Shown one piece after another: positions 1 to 8,327 of a stretch of DNA of 35,360 bases. The notes beneath the pieces are model-generated. The model was given only the letters and a program-made list of their open reading frames with translations, was not told where the DNA came from and did not search any database. The position numbers and the translations under genes were made by a program. Source of the stretch: Elusimicrobiota bacterium (GTDB taxonomy: Bacteria > Elusimicrobiota > Elusimicrobia > UBA1565 > UBA9628); the NCBI GenBank assembly GCA_027452025.1, contig DAIDHI010000042.1, forward strand, positions 1 to 35,360, given 5' to 3'. Each line of letters begins with the position of its first letter. Within the stretch, counting starts at the first letter, position 1.

Positions 1-2381
1 GGAGCTCGAGGCCGAGGCCGGACGCTTGCGCGGCCTTCACGATGAGAAGCTCCGGCTCGCGCTGGACTCTGCCGCCATCGGATTCTGGGAGTGGGACTCC
101 GCGTCCGGCCAGTGCCGCTGGCTCTACCCGGCCGGGGCGCCGGACGTGCCTCCCGAGGGCCGCGCCGCCCCGGCCGAGATCTTCGCGCGCTACGCCAGCC
201 CCGAGGACGCGCCGCGCGCGCGCGCGCGCGCTGCGGGCGATGGCGGCCGGCGGCAAGCTCGAGGTGGAGTTCCGCCTGCGCGGCGGAGGCAAGCCGCATT
301 GGCTCGCGGCGAGCGGCCACGTGTTTTTGGGCGCCGACGGCCGGCCCGAACGCATCGCGGGCGTCTTGCGCGACGCGACCTCGGTCAAGGACGCAGAGGC
401 CGAGCGCGAGCGTTTGGAGCGGGCGCTGGCCCAGGCCCATGAGGGCGCGCGGGTCTTCGAGGAGCGCTACCGGGTGCTCTTCGAGGATAATCCCAATCCG
501 ATGCTCATCTTCGACGTCCAGAGCCTGTCGATCCTCGCCGCCAACGAGGCGGCCCAGCGCTACTACGGCTATACCCGGCAGGAAATGACGGGCATGACGA
601 TCGACCGCCTGCAAACGCCGGAGAGCCTGCCGCTGCTCCACCGTTCCTCGGCGATGAACGAGAAATATCGCCGCAAGATCGGCCGGCATCGGCGCAAGGA
701 CGGTTCCGTCGTCGATGTGGAGGTCACCTCCCACGCCTTGCGCTTCGAGGGCCGGACCGCCCGCCTGGTTTTGGTGCGCGACGTCACGGAAAGCCTCGCC
801 CTTCAGAGACGAACCACCGTTCAATACGCGACGGCGCGCATCCTTTCCGAGTCGTCGACCCTCGACGAGGCGCTGCGCCGCGTCAATCAGGCCGTTTGCG
901 GGATACTGGGCTGGAGCGCGGGCCTGGCCTGGAGGCTGGACCTTTCCTCGGACACCTTGCGCTTGGCCAACCTTTGGATGAGGTCGCCGTCCCAGGCGGA
1001 GCGCTTCGAGCAGCTCTGCCGCAAGATCTCCTACGCCCGGGGCAGCGGGCTTCCCGGCCGGGTGCTCAAGACGGGCTGCGCCCTCGCCAGCGGCGACGTG
1101 GCCAAGGGCCCCGCGTGGCGGCGCGCTCCCCACGCGGCGCGCCAAGGCTTTCGCTCGCAGCTCGCCGTGCCGATCGCCGGACGAGACGTCGCCTTCGGCG
1201 TCCTGGAATATTTCAGCGACGAGGCCGTGACGGTCGACGAAAAAGTCGTGGAGCTGCTGGAGACTCTGGGCCGGCAGATCGGGCAGTTCATCGAGCGCAA
1301 GCGCGCCGAGGAGTCTCTCAAGCGGGAACAGGCCCAGCGGCAGGAGATCTTCGACATCATGCCGGCGATGATCTGGTTCAAGGACACGGAAAACCGCATA
1401 GTCAGCTGCAACAAGGCGGCGGCCGAGTCCCTCGACATGACGCCCCAGGAGATGGCGGGGCGGTCCGTCTACGAGCTTTATCCCGAGGACGGCGCTTCCT
1501 ATTATCAGCACGATCTGGACGTGATCAAGACAGGCAAGCCGAAGCTCGGCATCATCGAGCAGCTGCCCATGGCCGGCGGCGAGAGGCGCTGGGTGCAGAC
1601 CGACAAGATCCCGCGCCGCAACGAGGCCGGCGACATCACCGGAGTCCTGGTTTCCTCCTTCGACATCACCGAGAGAAAGAAGATCGAAGACGTCCTGCGC
1701 GAGAGCGAGCGCGCGCAGCGCGACTTCGTGGCCAACGTCTCCCACGAGTTCCGCACCCCGGTCGCGGCGATCCGCGGCTTTGCCGAGACGCTGCGCGCCG
1801 GAGCCCTGGAGGACCGGCGCAATCGGCTGCGCTTCGTGCGCATCATCGAGAGGCACGCCGAGCGCCTGGGCCGGCTCGTCGAAGAGCTGCTGACCATCTC
1901 GGCCCTCGACTCCGGGGTCGCGCGCAAGAGGCTCGCCCCGATCCGCCTGGGCCCGTTCGTCCAGGATTACGCGCGCAGCATCGCGACCATCGCCCGCCAC
2001 CGCAAGGTCAAGATCAAGCTGGACGTCCCCGAGGGCATCGTCGTCGTCGCCGACGAGCTCCAGCTCATACAGGCCCTCGAAAACCTCGTCGGCAACGCCA
2101 TCAAGTACAATCGGCCGGGCGGGTGGGTGCAGGTGGGGGCCCGGGTCCGGGGCGCCGCCGCCCACGTGACGGTCGCCGACAACGGCATCGGCATCTCGCC
2201 CGCCGACCTGCCGCGCGTTTTCGACCGCTTCTTCAAGGTGGAGAAGGCCTCGTCGGGCAACAGCGGGCTCGGCCTCAACATCGTCAAGAAGATCGTGGAG
2301 TCCCACGGCGGGCGCATCTGGGCCCACAGCCGCCTCCACAAGGGCTCGACGTTCCACTTCACGCTGCCGCTGCGGCGCTAG
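1..2381 (+). CDS. Multi-domain PAS/GAF sensor histidine kinase (5' end outside window, frameshift at 213-231)
   Basis: This is a cytoplasmic-type sensor kinase that would autophosphorylate on His and pass the phosphate to a response regulator, probably one of the two regulators downstream (inferred from context). The frame is already open at base 2, with a coiled-coil-like stretch followed by a PAS start (LRLALDSAAIGFWEWD), so the gene begins upstream of the window. At a CG repeat (213-231) the coding frame moves from frame 2 to frame 3. Downstream come a PAS half, a second PAS (about 465-800), GAF (about 815-1300), a third PAS (about 1340-1680), HisKA with VSHEFRTP (His codon 1743-1745), and HATPase_c with N box NAIKYN, G1 DNGIGI and G2 SGLGLNIV. 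The kinase core is intact. The ATG at 42 lies in the wrong frame for the first PAS and is not the start. Whether the frameshift is real or a read error cannot be told here. Confidence 0.85.
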   Translation, partial: SSRPRPDACAAFTMRSSGSRWTLPPSDSGSGTPRPASAAGSTRPGRRTCLPRAAPPRPRSSRATPAPRTRRARARALRAMAAGGKLEVEFRLRGGGKPHWLAASGHVFLGADGRPERIAGVLRDATSVKDAEAERERLERALAQAHEGARVFEERYRVLFEDNPNPMLIFDVQSLSILAANEAAQRYYGYTRQEMTGMTIDRLQTPESLPLLHRSSAMNEKYRRKIGRHRRKDGSVVDVEVTSHALRFEGRTARLVLVRDVTESLALQRRTTVQYATARILSESSTLDEALRRVNQAVCGILGWSAGLAWRLDLSSDTLRLANLWMRSPSQAERFEQLCRKISYARGSGLPGRVLKTGCALASGDVAKGPAWRRAPHAARQGFRSQLAVPIAGRDVAFGVLEYFSDEAVTVDEKVVELLETLGRQIGQFIERKRAEESLKREQAQRQEIFDIMPAMIWFKDTENRIVSCNKAAAESLDMTPQEMAGRSVYELYPEDGASYYQHDLDVIKTGKPKLGIIEQLPMAGGERRWVQTDKIPRRNEAGDITGVLVSSFDITERKKIEDVLRESERAQRDFVANVSHEFRTPVAAIRGFAETLRAGALEDRRNRLRFVRIIERHAERLGRLVEELLTISALDSGVARKRLAPIRLGPFVQDYARSIATIARHRKVKIKLDVPEGIVVVADELQLIQALENLVGNAIKYNRPGGWVQVGARVRGAAAHVTVADNGIGISPADLPRVFDRFFKVEKASSGNSGLGLNIVKKIVESHGGRIWAHSRLHKGSTFHFTLPLRR
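213..231 (+). repeat. (CG)9 dinucleotide tract at the frameshift
   Basis: An uninterrupted alternating CG run of 19 nt lies inside the first PAS domain of the kinase. Coding sense is in frame 2 before it (ending PEDAPRARARA) and in frame 3 after it (LRAMAAGGKLEVEF). Adding one CG unit, or removing two, would restore one frame. This is the kind of tract where polymerase slippage or assembly error is expected. Confidence 0.8.
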
Positions 2382-2440
2382 TCAAAATAACGAGACATGG
2401 CCCAGACGCGGCCGCTATGGCCCGCGCGCGCGGCCGGCAA

Positions 2441-2469
2441 TAGAATCTCTTGTCCGCGGGGACAGGAGG
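2441..2469 (+). promoter_or_regulatory. -10-like box, short hairpin and Shine-Dalgarno before the ManC-like gene
   Basis: TAGAAT (2441-2446) resembles a -10 box; no convincing -35 is seen. TGTCC (2451-2455) can pair with GGACA (2460-2464) around a GCGG loop, directly abutting the strong Shine-Dalgarno AGGAGG (2464-2469). This suggests mild translational control but the stem is only 5 bp. Confidence 0.35.
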
Positions 2470-2477
2470 TCGGAACC

Positions 2478-3446
2478 ATGGCACGAAGGGGGCTGGCGGC
2501 GGGAGACCGGTGGGCGATCGTTCTGGCGGGCGGAGAAGGCACTCGGCTGAGCCGCTGGACGATGGATCTGTTCGGAGAGCACCGCCCGAAGCAGTATTGC
2601 GCCTTCCTCGGCTCGGGGTCCATGTTCGACCACACGATGCGCCGCGCCGTCTGCCTGGTGGGCGCGCAGCGCGTGGTGACCGTCATCGGCGCCGGGCACA
2701 TGCGCTACCTGTCCTCCTCCCGGGACTTGAACGGCTTTATCGTCGAACAGCCCGTCAACCGCGACACGGCGGCGGGGGTCTTCCTGCCGCTGACCTACGT
2801 CATGGCCTACGATCCCGAGGCCACGGTGGTGATCTTCCCGTCCGACCATTTCATCCGCCCCAATGCCCGCTTCCTCGCCTGCATGGACCGCGCCGCGCGC
2901 CTGGTGGAAGCGCGCCAGGACCGCATGGCGCTGGCCTCGGCCGTGGCCGACCGGCCCGAGACGGAATACGGCTGGATCCAGCCCGGCGAGCCGGCGGGGC
3001 CGTTCGACGCCGAGGCGCGCGTCGTCTCCCGATTCCACGAGAAGCCCGACGAGGCGACGGCCAGGGCGTTCTACGCGCAGGGCTTTTTGTGGAACACCCT
3101 CAACATGGCGGTCAAGGCCAAGACGCTCTGGTCTTTGGGCTGGGGCTACTTTCCCGAGATGCTCGACCGCTTCGACGTCCTGCGCCGCGCCGTCGGCACT
3201 CCGGAGGAGGGGCGGGTCCTGGCGCGCATCTATGAAGGGATGCCCCTGGTGAACTTCTCGCGCGGCATCCTCGAGCGGGCGGCCTCTCGCGCCGTCGTGC
3301 TTCCGATGACGGGCGTCGAGTGGAGCGACTGGGGACGCCCCGAACGCATCCTGGAGACTTTGGGGCGGCTCGCCCCGGCGGCGGCGCCTTGCGCCGCGCC
3401 CGCCCGGGCGGCCGCCGCCCCCGCTCTGACGGCGGCCGCGGCCTAG
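2478..3446 (+). CDS. Mannose-1-phosphate guanylyltransferase-like nucleotidyltransferase
   Basis: The predicted reaction joins a sugar 1-phosphate and an NTP to give an NDP-sugar (GDP-mannose in ManC enzymes) and PPi, feeding surface polysaccharide or glycolipid synthesis. The 322-residue protein has the family signature LAGGEGTRLSRW followed by RPKQY near the N-terminus, FPSDHFI (metal/nucleotide region), EYGWIQPGEP, FHEKPDE, and FLWNTLNM. It ends with VEWSDWGRPERI and an Ala-rich tail. It lacks the C-terminal cupin (phosphomannose isomerase) domain of bifunctional ManC. The start at 2478 is chosen because AGGAGG (2464-2469) lies 8 nt upstream; an ATG at 2397 gives an unlikely extension. It sits between a kinase and two response regulators with no obvious functional tie. 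The exact sugar and nucleotide are inferred from family resemblance only. Confidence 0.82.
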   Translation: MARRGLAAGDRWAIVLAGGEGTRLSRWTMDLFGEHRPKQYCAFLGSGSMFDHTMRRAVCLVGAQRVVTVIGAGHMRYLSSSRDLNGFIVEQPVNRDTAAGVFLPLTYVMAYDPEATVVIFPSDHFIRPNARFLACMDRAARLVEARQDRMALASAVADRPETEYGWIQPGEPAGPFDAEARVVSRFHEKPDEATARAFYAQGFLWNTLNMAVKAKTLWSLGWGYFPEMLDRFDVLRRAVGTPEEGRVLARIYEGMPLVNFSRGILERAASRAVVLPMTGVEWSDWGRPERILETLGRLAPAAAPCAAPARAAAAPALTAAAA

Positions 3447-3451
3447 CCGCC

Positions 3452-3481
3452 TTGCCGCGGCCGCGCGCGGATTGCTAAGAT
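3452..3481 (+). promoter_or_regulatory. Sigma70-type promoter for the first response regulator
   Basis: TTGCCG (3452-3457), an 18-bp spacer, then TAAGAT (3476-3481), which is preceded by TGC and so also fits an extended -10. The predicted transcript starts about 20 nt upstream of the ATG at 3508. No clear Shine-Dalgarno is present. Confidence 0.5.
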
Positions 3482-3507
3482 CGGCCTCTGCCGCGGCGCG
3501 GCACGCC

Positions 3508-4197
3508 ATGAAGCCGAAGATCCTGCTGGTCGAAGACGAGAAAGACCTCGTCAAGCTCATCAAGTACAACCTCGAAAAGGACGGCCGCTTCGCGGTCTCC
3601 TCGGCGGGAGACGGGGAGGCCGGGCTCGCGCTGGCCCGCAAGTCCAAGCCGGACTTGGTCATCCTCGACATCATGCTGCCCAAGATGGACGGGCTGGAGT
3701 TCCTCCGGGAGCTTCGCCGCGAGAGCGGGGTTCCCGTCGTCTTGCTCACGGCCAAGCGCGGCGAGCTCGACCGCATCCTCGGGCTCAAGCTGGGAGCCGA
3801 CGATTACGTCTGCAAGCCGTTTTCGGTCGGCGAGTTGGGCGCCCGGGTGGAGGCGCTGCTGCGGCGAGCGGCGCCGGGACGCGATGGCGACGGCGCCGGG
3901 ACCGGGGCCTCCATCGGCGGCATCAGCATCGACTTCGAGCGCCACGAGGTCGCCGTGCGCGGCAAGAAGGTGCGGCTCGCTCCGAAGGAGTTCGCCATCC
4001 TCAAGCTCCTCGTCGAGGCCAACGGCAAGGTGCTCTCCCGCGACCAGCTCCTGCGCGAGATCTGGGGCCACGACGACGACGTCGAGATCGACACCCGCAC
4101 CGTGGACCAGCACGTGGCGCGGCTGCGCCGCAAGCTGCGGCCGGAAGACGCCCGCATCGCCACGGTCACGAACTTCGGCTACCAGATCAAGCGCTAG
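3508..4197 (+). CDS. OmpR/PhoB-family response regulator (copy 1)
   Basis: This is a two-domain DNA-binding response regulator of 229 residues. The receiver domain (about 1-120) has the acidic pair E9/D10, phospho-acceptor D54 in LVILDIMLPKMDG, T81 and K103 in DDYVCKPF. A winged-helix Trans_reg_C domain (about 130-228) follows, ending TVTNFGYQIK. All residues needed for phosphorylation are present. The start is the ATG at 3508 (MKPKILLVEDE); an upstream TTG at 3472 would add residues unlike the family. It is very similar to the next gene, which suggests tandem duplication. The probable partners are the kinases at 1-2381 or 5073-6710 (inferred). The resemblance to PhoB is at family level and does not prove a phosphate role. 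Confidence 0.92.
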   Translation: MKPKILLVEDEKDLVKLIKYNLEKDGRFAVSSAGDGEAGLALARKSKPDLVILDIMLPKMDGLEFLRELRRESGVPVVLLTAKRGELDRILGLKLGADDYVCKPFSVGELGARVEALLRRAAPGRDGDGAGTGASIGGISIDFERHEVAVRGKKVRLAPKEFAILKLLVEANGKVLSRDQLLREIWGHDDDVEIDTRTVDQHVARLRRKLRPEDARIATVTNFGYQIKR

Positions 4198-4226
4198 CCG
4201 ACCCGTTTCTCGTCGAAAAACGCCCG

Positions 4227-4271
4227 CTGTCAAACCTCCTTCACATTATATTTACCGGTCCGCACTATGCT
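4227..4271 (+). promoter_or_regulatory. Candidate Pho-box-like array of 11-bp phased repeats upstream of regulator 2
   Basis: In an AT-rich 148-bp spacer, CTGTCAAA (4227-4234) and CCTTCACA (4238-4245) are direct repeats exactly 11 bp apart. TTTACC (4251-4256) continues the same register. By eye, 13 of 18 positions agree with the enterobacterial Pho box consensus. A TATGCT (4266-4271) could serve as the -10 box. PhoB-family regulators bind 11-bp direct repeats, so autoregulation is plausible. Confidence 0.4.
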
Positions 4272-4345
4272 CCCTTTCCGCGTTCAAACATAATATCCGT
4301 TGCTCGACCGTTCAATCTAAATCGCAAAACCGAGAACAAGAAAAT

Positions 4346-5041
4346 ATGACCTTAAAAGAGAAGATCCTGGTTGTCGAAGACGAGAAGGACTTGGTGCGCC
4401 TGATCCGCTACAACTTGGAAAAGGAGAAGTTTCGGATCATCTCGGCGGGCGACGCCGAGACCGGGCTCGTGATGGCGCGCAAGGCCAAACCCGATCTGAT
4501 CATCCTGGATATCATGCTGCCGAAGATGGACGGCTTGGACTTCCTGCGCAGCCTGCGCAAGGAGAGCCAGGTGCCGGTCGTGCTGCTGACCGCCAAGCGC
4601 AGCGAGCTCGACCGCATTCTCGGCCTCAAGCTCGGCGCCGACGATTACATCGTCAAGCCTTTCTCGGTCGGAGAGCTCCACGCCCGCGTCGAGGCCCTAT
4701 TGAGGAGGGTCAACCAGCCCGCCAACGCCGGCGGCGACGCCAAGCCGGTCGCCATCGGAGCCCTCGAGGTCGATTTCGAGCGCCACGAGATCCGCGTCAA
4801 GGGCAAGCGCGCGGAGCTGACGCCCAAAGAGTTCGAGCTGCTCAAGCTGCTCATCGAGGCCAACGGCAAGGTCTTGTCGCGAGATCAGCTCCTGGAGCGC
4901 ATCTGGGGCCACGGCAAGGACATGGAGATCGACACGCGCACCGTCGATCAGCACATCGCGCGGCTGCGCCACAAGCTCAAGTCCGAGTCCGTGCGCATCG
5001 CGACGGTCACAAACTTCGGCTATCAGATCAAGATGAACTGA
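4346..5041 (+). CDS. OmpR/PhoB-family response regulator (copy 2)
   Basis: This second OmpR-type regulator has 231 residues: receiver (phospho-acceptor D55 in LIILDIMLPKMDG, acidic E11/D12, Lys in DDYIVKPFS) and winged-helix DNA-binding domain ending TNFGYQIKMN. The start is the ATG at 4346 (MTLKEKILVVEDE), preceded by an A-rich leader with no strong Shine-Dalgarno; the open frame further upstream lies inside copy 1 and is not coding. It is followed 31 nt later by a histidine kinase, so regulator and kinase probably form a pair. The upstream spacer carries 11-bp phased repeats that may be its own binding site. It is a likely paralogue of copy 1 and may compete for the same sites (inference). 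Confidence 0.92.
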   Translation: MTLKEKILVVEDEKDLVRLIRYNLEKEKFRIISAGDAETGLVMARKAKPDLIILDIMLPKMDGLDFLRSLRKESQVPVVLLTAKRSELDRILGLKLGADDYIVKPFSVGELHARVEALLRRVNQPANAGGDAKPVAIGALEVDFERHEIRVKGKRAELTPKEFELLKLLIEANGKVLSRDQLLERIWGHGKDMEIDTRTVDQHIARLRHKLKSESVRIATVTNFGYQIKMN

Positions 5042-5072
5042 CCCGGTCCGGCCGTCGGCGGACCGCAATGAA

Positions 5073-6710
5073 GTGAAGACAGCCACGATCACCCGGCCGC
5101 CAGGGCGTCGGAGCTCGGACCGCGCCCTGGCGGCCCAACAAGCCGTCGCGAGAGTCCTGGCGGACGCCCAGACGATCCGTGACGCCGCGCCGGAAATCCT
5201 TCAGGGCCTGGGCCGCGCCCTGGGCTGGCCGCTGGCGGCCCTTTGGGAAGTCGACGAGTCGCTGCGGTGCCTGCGCTGCGTGGAGTTCTGGCAGATGCCG
5301 GAGACGAGCCTCGACGGCTTCGAATCGGCCACGCGCCGCATCACCATCCCGTTCGGAGTCGGGCTCCCCGGCCAGGTCTGGGCCGGCCGCGAGCCCGTGT
5401 GGATCTCCGATCTGTCGCGCAGCCGCAACCATCCCCGGGCCCTGGCCTCGGCGCGCAGCGGCTTGCGCTGCGGCCTGGGCCTTCCTCTGCGAGCCGGCCA
5501 GACCATCTACGGAGTCGTGGAGCTCTACGCGACGCAGCCCCGGCAGCCGGATGAGGACTTGATCCAGATGCTGGCCGTGACGGGGGGGCACATCGGCCAG
5601 TTCATCAAGCAGAAGCGCGTCGAGGAGTCCTTGCGCGAGAACGAGGAGCAATACCGCCTCCTGTTCGCCGGCGTCAGCGAGGCCATCGTCGTCTACGAGA
5701 ACGAGACCCGCAGGATCGTCGACGTCAATGACGCGGCCCTGGGGCTCTACGGTTTCACCCGCGACGAGCTGTGGCGCATGCGCATCGAGATACTCACCGC
5801 GCCGGGACAGCGGCAGCCCTCCGAGTTTTTGCCGACCACGCAGATGCCCGTGCGCCGCACGCCCCTCCTTTATCAGGTGCGCAAGGACGGCCGGGTCTTC
5901 CCGGCCGAGGTGGCCGTGGGCACCTACCAGGTGCGCGGTCAGCTGCGCGGCATCTACGTCGCTCGCGACATCACCGAGCGCCGCCAGGCCGAGGAGGCGG
6001 AGAAGCTGCGCCAGAGCGAAAAGATGCAGCGCGAGTTCGTCGCTACCGTCTCGCACGAGCTGCGCACGCCGGTGGCGGCGATCAAGGGCTTCGCCGAGAC
6101 TCTGAAGCTCGGCGGCATCGAGGACGTGCGCAACCGGCTCAATTTCGTCACGATCATCGAGCGGCACGCTCAGAGGCTCTCCAAGCTCATCGAGGATATC
6201 CTCGAGCTTTCCGCGCTCGAGTCCGGCAAGAGGCTGCCCAAGCCCGAGCCCGTCCTGCTCCCGGCGTTCGCCCGCAAGACGGCCCGGGGGCTGGCGCCTC
6301 TGCTCAAGAAAAAGCGCCTTTCCGTCCGCGTCGCCGCTCCGGTCTCCTTGCGGGTCTCGGCCGACCGCACCATGCTCGCCCAGGTGCTGCAAAACCTGCT
6401 GTCCAACGCCATCAAGTTCAGCCCCGTGGGAGAGCGCATCATGATCCTGGCCGAGGCTTGCGGGGACGACGCGCTGGTCGCCGTGGTCGATCGCGGTCCC
6501 GGCATCGCGCCCGAGCACCTGCCCCGGATCTTCGAGCGCTTCAACCGCGCCTCGAAGGACGGCCCGGCGCGCGCCGAAGGCACCGGGCTGGGCCTGTCCA
6601 TCGTCAAGCAGATCGTCGAGGCCCACCGAGGCCGCATCTGGGTGGAGAGCGCGCGCGGCCAGGGAACGCGCTTCCGCTTCACGCTGCCGCGCGCCTTGCC
6701 GCGCCGCTAA
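5073..6710 (+). CDS. GAF-PAS sensor histidine kinase
   Basis: This 545-residue soluble histidine kinase has no predicted membrane segment. Domains in order are GAF (about 25-180, with GVGLPGQVWAGREPVWI), PAS (about 192-310, YRLLFAGVSEAIVVYENE), HisKA with TVSHELRTP (His328), and HATPase_c with N box NLLSNAIKF, G1 DRGPGIA and G2 GTGLGLSIV. The GTG at 5073 is used, since the ATG at 5068 reads into a stop after two codons. Its HisKA block is strikingly like that of the kinase at the left edge (both have TPVAAI then KGFAETL or RGFAETL, and later IIERHAQRL or IIERHAERL), so the two are probably paralogues. It lies just after regulator 2, its likely substrate. The sensed signal is unknown; GAF and PAS domains could bind a ligand or a cofactor. 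Confidence 0.92.
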   Translation: MKTATITRPPGRRSSDRALAAQQAVARVLADAQTIRDAAPEILQGLGRALGWPLAALWEVDESLRCLRCVEFWQMPETSLDGFESATRRITIPFGVGLPGQVWAGREPVWISDLSRSRNHPRALASARSGLRCGLGLPLRAGQTIYGVVELYATQPRQPDEDLIQMLAVTGGHIGQFIKQKRVEESLRENEEQYRLLFAGVSEAIVVYENETRRIVDVNDAALGLYGFTRDELWRMRIEILTAPGQRQPSEFLPTTQMPVRRTPLLYQVRKDGRVFPAEVAVGTYQVRGQLRGIYVARDITERRQAEEAEKLRQSEKMQREFVATVSHELRTPVAAIKGFAETLKLGGIEDVRNRLNFVTIIERHAQRLSKLIEDILELSALESGKRLPKPEPVLLPAFARKTARGLAPLLKKKRLSVRVAAPVSLRVSADRTMLAQVLQNLLSNAIKFSPVGERIMILAEACGDDALVAVVDRGPGIAPEHLPRIFERFNRASKDGPARAEGTGLGLSIVKQIVEAHRGRIWVESARGQGTRFRFTLPRALPRR

Positions 6711-6787
6711 TAGACCGTCACCTGTCGACGACGGCCGCCCGTCTCGGCGCTTCATGCCGGCGCGAAAATCTCTTTGCGCGCGGGCGA

Positions 6788-6816
6788 TAGCCGGCCTCTC
6801 GCGGCGCTGTTATAGT
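6788..6816 (+). promoter_or_regulatory. Promoter for the receiver-PAS-kinase hybrid
   Basis: TAGCCG (6788-6793), a 17-bp spacer, and TATAGT (6811-6816). The ATG is at 6844 with a G-rich Shine-Dalgarno (GAGGGG, about 6832-6837), so this message has a short leader. Confidence 0.45.
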
Positions 6817-6843
6817 TGGTCATTCCCGCTGCGAGGGGTGACC

Positions 6844-8283
6844 ATGGATACGAACGCGATCCGAGTGCTTCTGATCGAAGACGATCCGGAGGACGTAGAC
6901 CTCATCAAGCTGTTTCTCGGCGAGCGCGTCGGCGCCGAGCCGTGCTTCGAGATCGAGACGGAGGATCGCCTGTCGTCGGGCTGCAAGAGGCTGGCGCGCG
7001 ACGCGGCCGGCTTCGACGCGGCGCTGCTCGATTTGGTCCTGCCTTGCGCGGAGGGCATCGAGGCGTTTTTGAAAGTGAGGGAGACCAGCCCGGGCCTGCC
7101 CGTCGTGGTCCTCACCGGCATTCGCGACGAGGCGCTGGCGCTGGAGGCCGTGCGCATGGGCGCGCAGGATTACCTGGTCAAGGGCACGATCGACGGCCGC
7201 CTGCTCAAGCGCGCCCTGCGCCACTCCATCGAGCGCCATCGGCTTCTGGCGAAGGTCGAGTATCTCCTCGCCAAGGACCTGGACGGCAAGGTGGTCGTCG
7301 ACGCGGAAGGTTTGGTGCGCTATGCCAATCCGGCGGCCGAAAGCCTGTTCGGACGCAAGACCAAGGAGCTCCTCGGCAAGCCCTTCGCTCATTCCTTGCC
7401 CGAGCGAGAGGGGGCGGGCAGCGAGGTCAGCCTCGGCTCGGAGCCCGGGCGCGTCGCGGAGATCCGCGTGGCGGACATCGAGTGGAACGGCGCCCCGGGC
7501 AAGCTCGCGACGATCCGCGACGTCACGGAGCTGCGGCGCGTCGAGCAGCTGAAGGCCGAGATCAAGGAAAGGATGCTCGTCGTAGACCTCAAAAACGAGT
7601 TCATGACGACCATCTCCCACGAGCTGCGCAATCCCCTGACGACGGTCAAGACCGCCCTGCAGAGCCTCAAGGAAGGCCTGGTCGGCCCGATGTCCCAGCA
7701 GCAGGCGCGCTTCGTCGAGCTCGCCTACCGCAACACCGAGCGGCAGGTCAAGATCATCAACAACATCCTGGACTTGGCGCGCTTCCAGTCCGGCAAGGCG
7801 AAGCTGGAGCTGCGCAAGACCGCGCTGCCCCAGCTCATCGAGGAGCGGGCGCAATCCTACGCGATCGCTCCCAAGGGGCCCCGTCTATCCTTCGAGATCG
7901 GCGAGGATCTCTCGGAGGTCACGGCCGACCCGGATCTCGTGACGCAGGTCCTGTCCAACCTCATCGACAACGCCCTGCGCTTCGCGCGGGAACGCGTCGT
8001 CGTCAAGGCCGAGCCCGGCGAGGGCGACGGGACGGTGGTCCTCACCGTCGCCGACGACGGGCCCGGGATGTCGCAGGCCCAGATGGCGAAGCTGTTCACG
8101 AAGTTCGTGCAGGTCAGCCGGACGGGCAACTCGAGCTACAAGGGCACGGGGCTGGGCCTGGCGATCTGCAAGGAGATCGTCGCCGCGCACGGCGGGCGCA
8201 TTTGGGTCGAGAGCGCGCCCGGCAAGGGCGCGCGCTTCCGCTTCACTCTGCCCGCGGCCGCCGTCCCGTCACACGCGGTCTAA
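6844..8283 (+). CDS. Receiver-PAS-histidine kinase hybrid
   Basis: This 479-residue protein starts with a receiver domain (1-125) with acidic E12/D13/D14, phospho-acceptor D63 in ALLDLVLP, and Lys in DYLVKGT. A short PAS (about 140-240, VVVDAEGLVRYANPAAESLFG), HisKA with TISHELRNP (His259), and HATPase_c (NLIDNALRF, DDGPGMS, GTGLGLAICKEI) follow. An N-terminal receiver on a kinase fits a phosphorelay in which an upstream kinase controls this one, or a response to phosphorylation rather than a direct ligand. No DNA-binding domain is present. No dedicated partner regulator follows; the next genes are RsbT-like proteins, so a link to partner-switching control is possible but only inferred from position. 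Confidence 0.9.
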   Translation: MDTNAIRVLLIEDDPEDVDLIKLFLGERVGAEPCFEIETEDRLSSGCKRLARDAAGFDAALLDLVLPCAEGIEAFLKVRETSPGLPVVVLTGIRDEALALEAVRMGAQDYLVKGTIDGRLLKRALRHSIERHRLLAKVEYLLAKDLDGKVVVDAEGLVRYANPAAESLFGRKTKELLGKPFAHSLPEREGAGSEVSLGSEPGRVAEIRVADIEWNGAPGKLATIRDVTELRRVEQLKAEIKERMLVVDLKNEFMTTISHELRNPLTTVKTALQSLKEGLVGPMSQQQARFVELAYRNTERQVKIINNILDLARFQSGKAKLELRKTALPQLIEERAQSYAIAPKGPRLSFEIGEDLSEVTADPDLVTQVLSNLIDNALRFARERVVVKAEPGEGDGTVVLTVADDGPGMSQAQMAKLFTKFVQVSRTGNSSYKGTGLGLAICKEIVAAHGGRIWVESAPGKGARFRFTLPAAAVPSHAV

Positions 8284-8327
8284 GAACATTTTACCGGGCC
8301 GCAATAGGTCGCCTTTGACGCCGTCGA

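Noticed and set aside
42-240. ATG at 42 as start of the first kinase
   Set aside because: Residues from here to the CG tract do not look like a protein, while frame 2 gives a clear PAS domain over the same bases.
2415-3788. 457-codon open frame on the minus strand
   Set aside because: Antisense to the ManC-like gene and RR1; His/Arg/Gly-rich shadow of the sense strand.
4204-4222. CGTTT/AAACG hairpin after RR1 as a terminator
   Set aside because: Weak A/T stem with a 9-nt loop and no U-tract.
3884-4345. Upstream extension of response regulator 2
   Set aside because: It runs through RR1 in another frame and through the AT-rich spacer; family start fits ATG 4346.
8315-8320. TTGACG as -35 for the RsbT-like genes
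   Set aside because: Only 7 bp from the TATAAT; too close for a sigma70 promoter.
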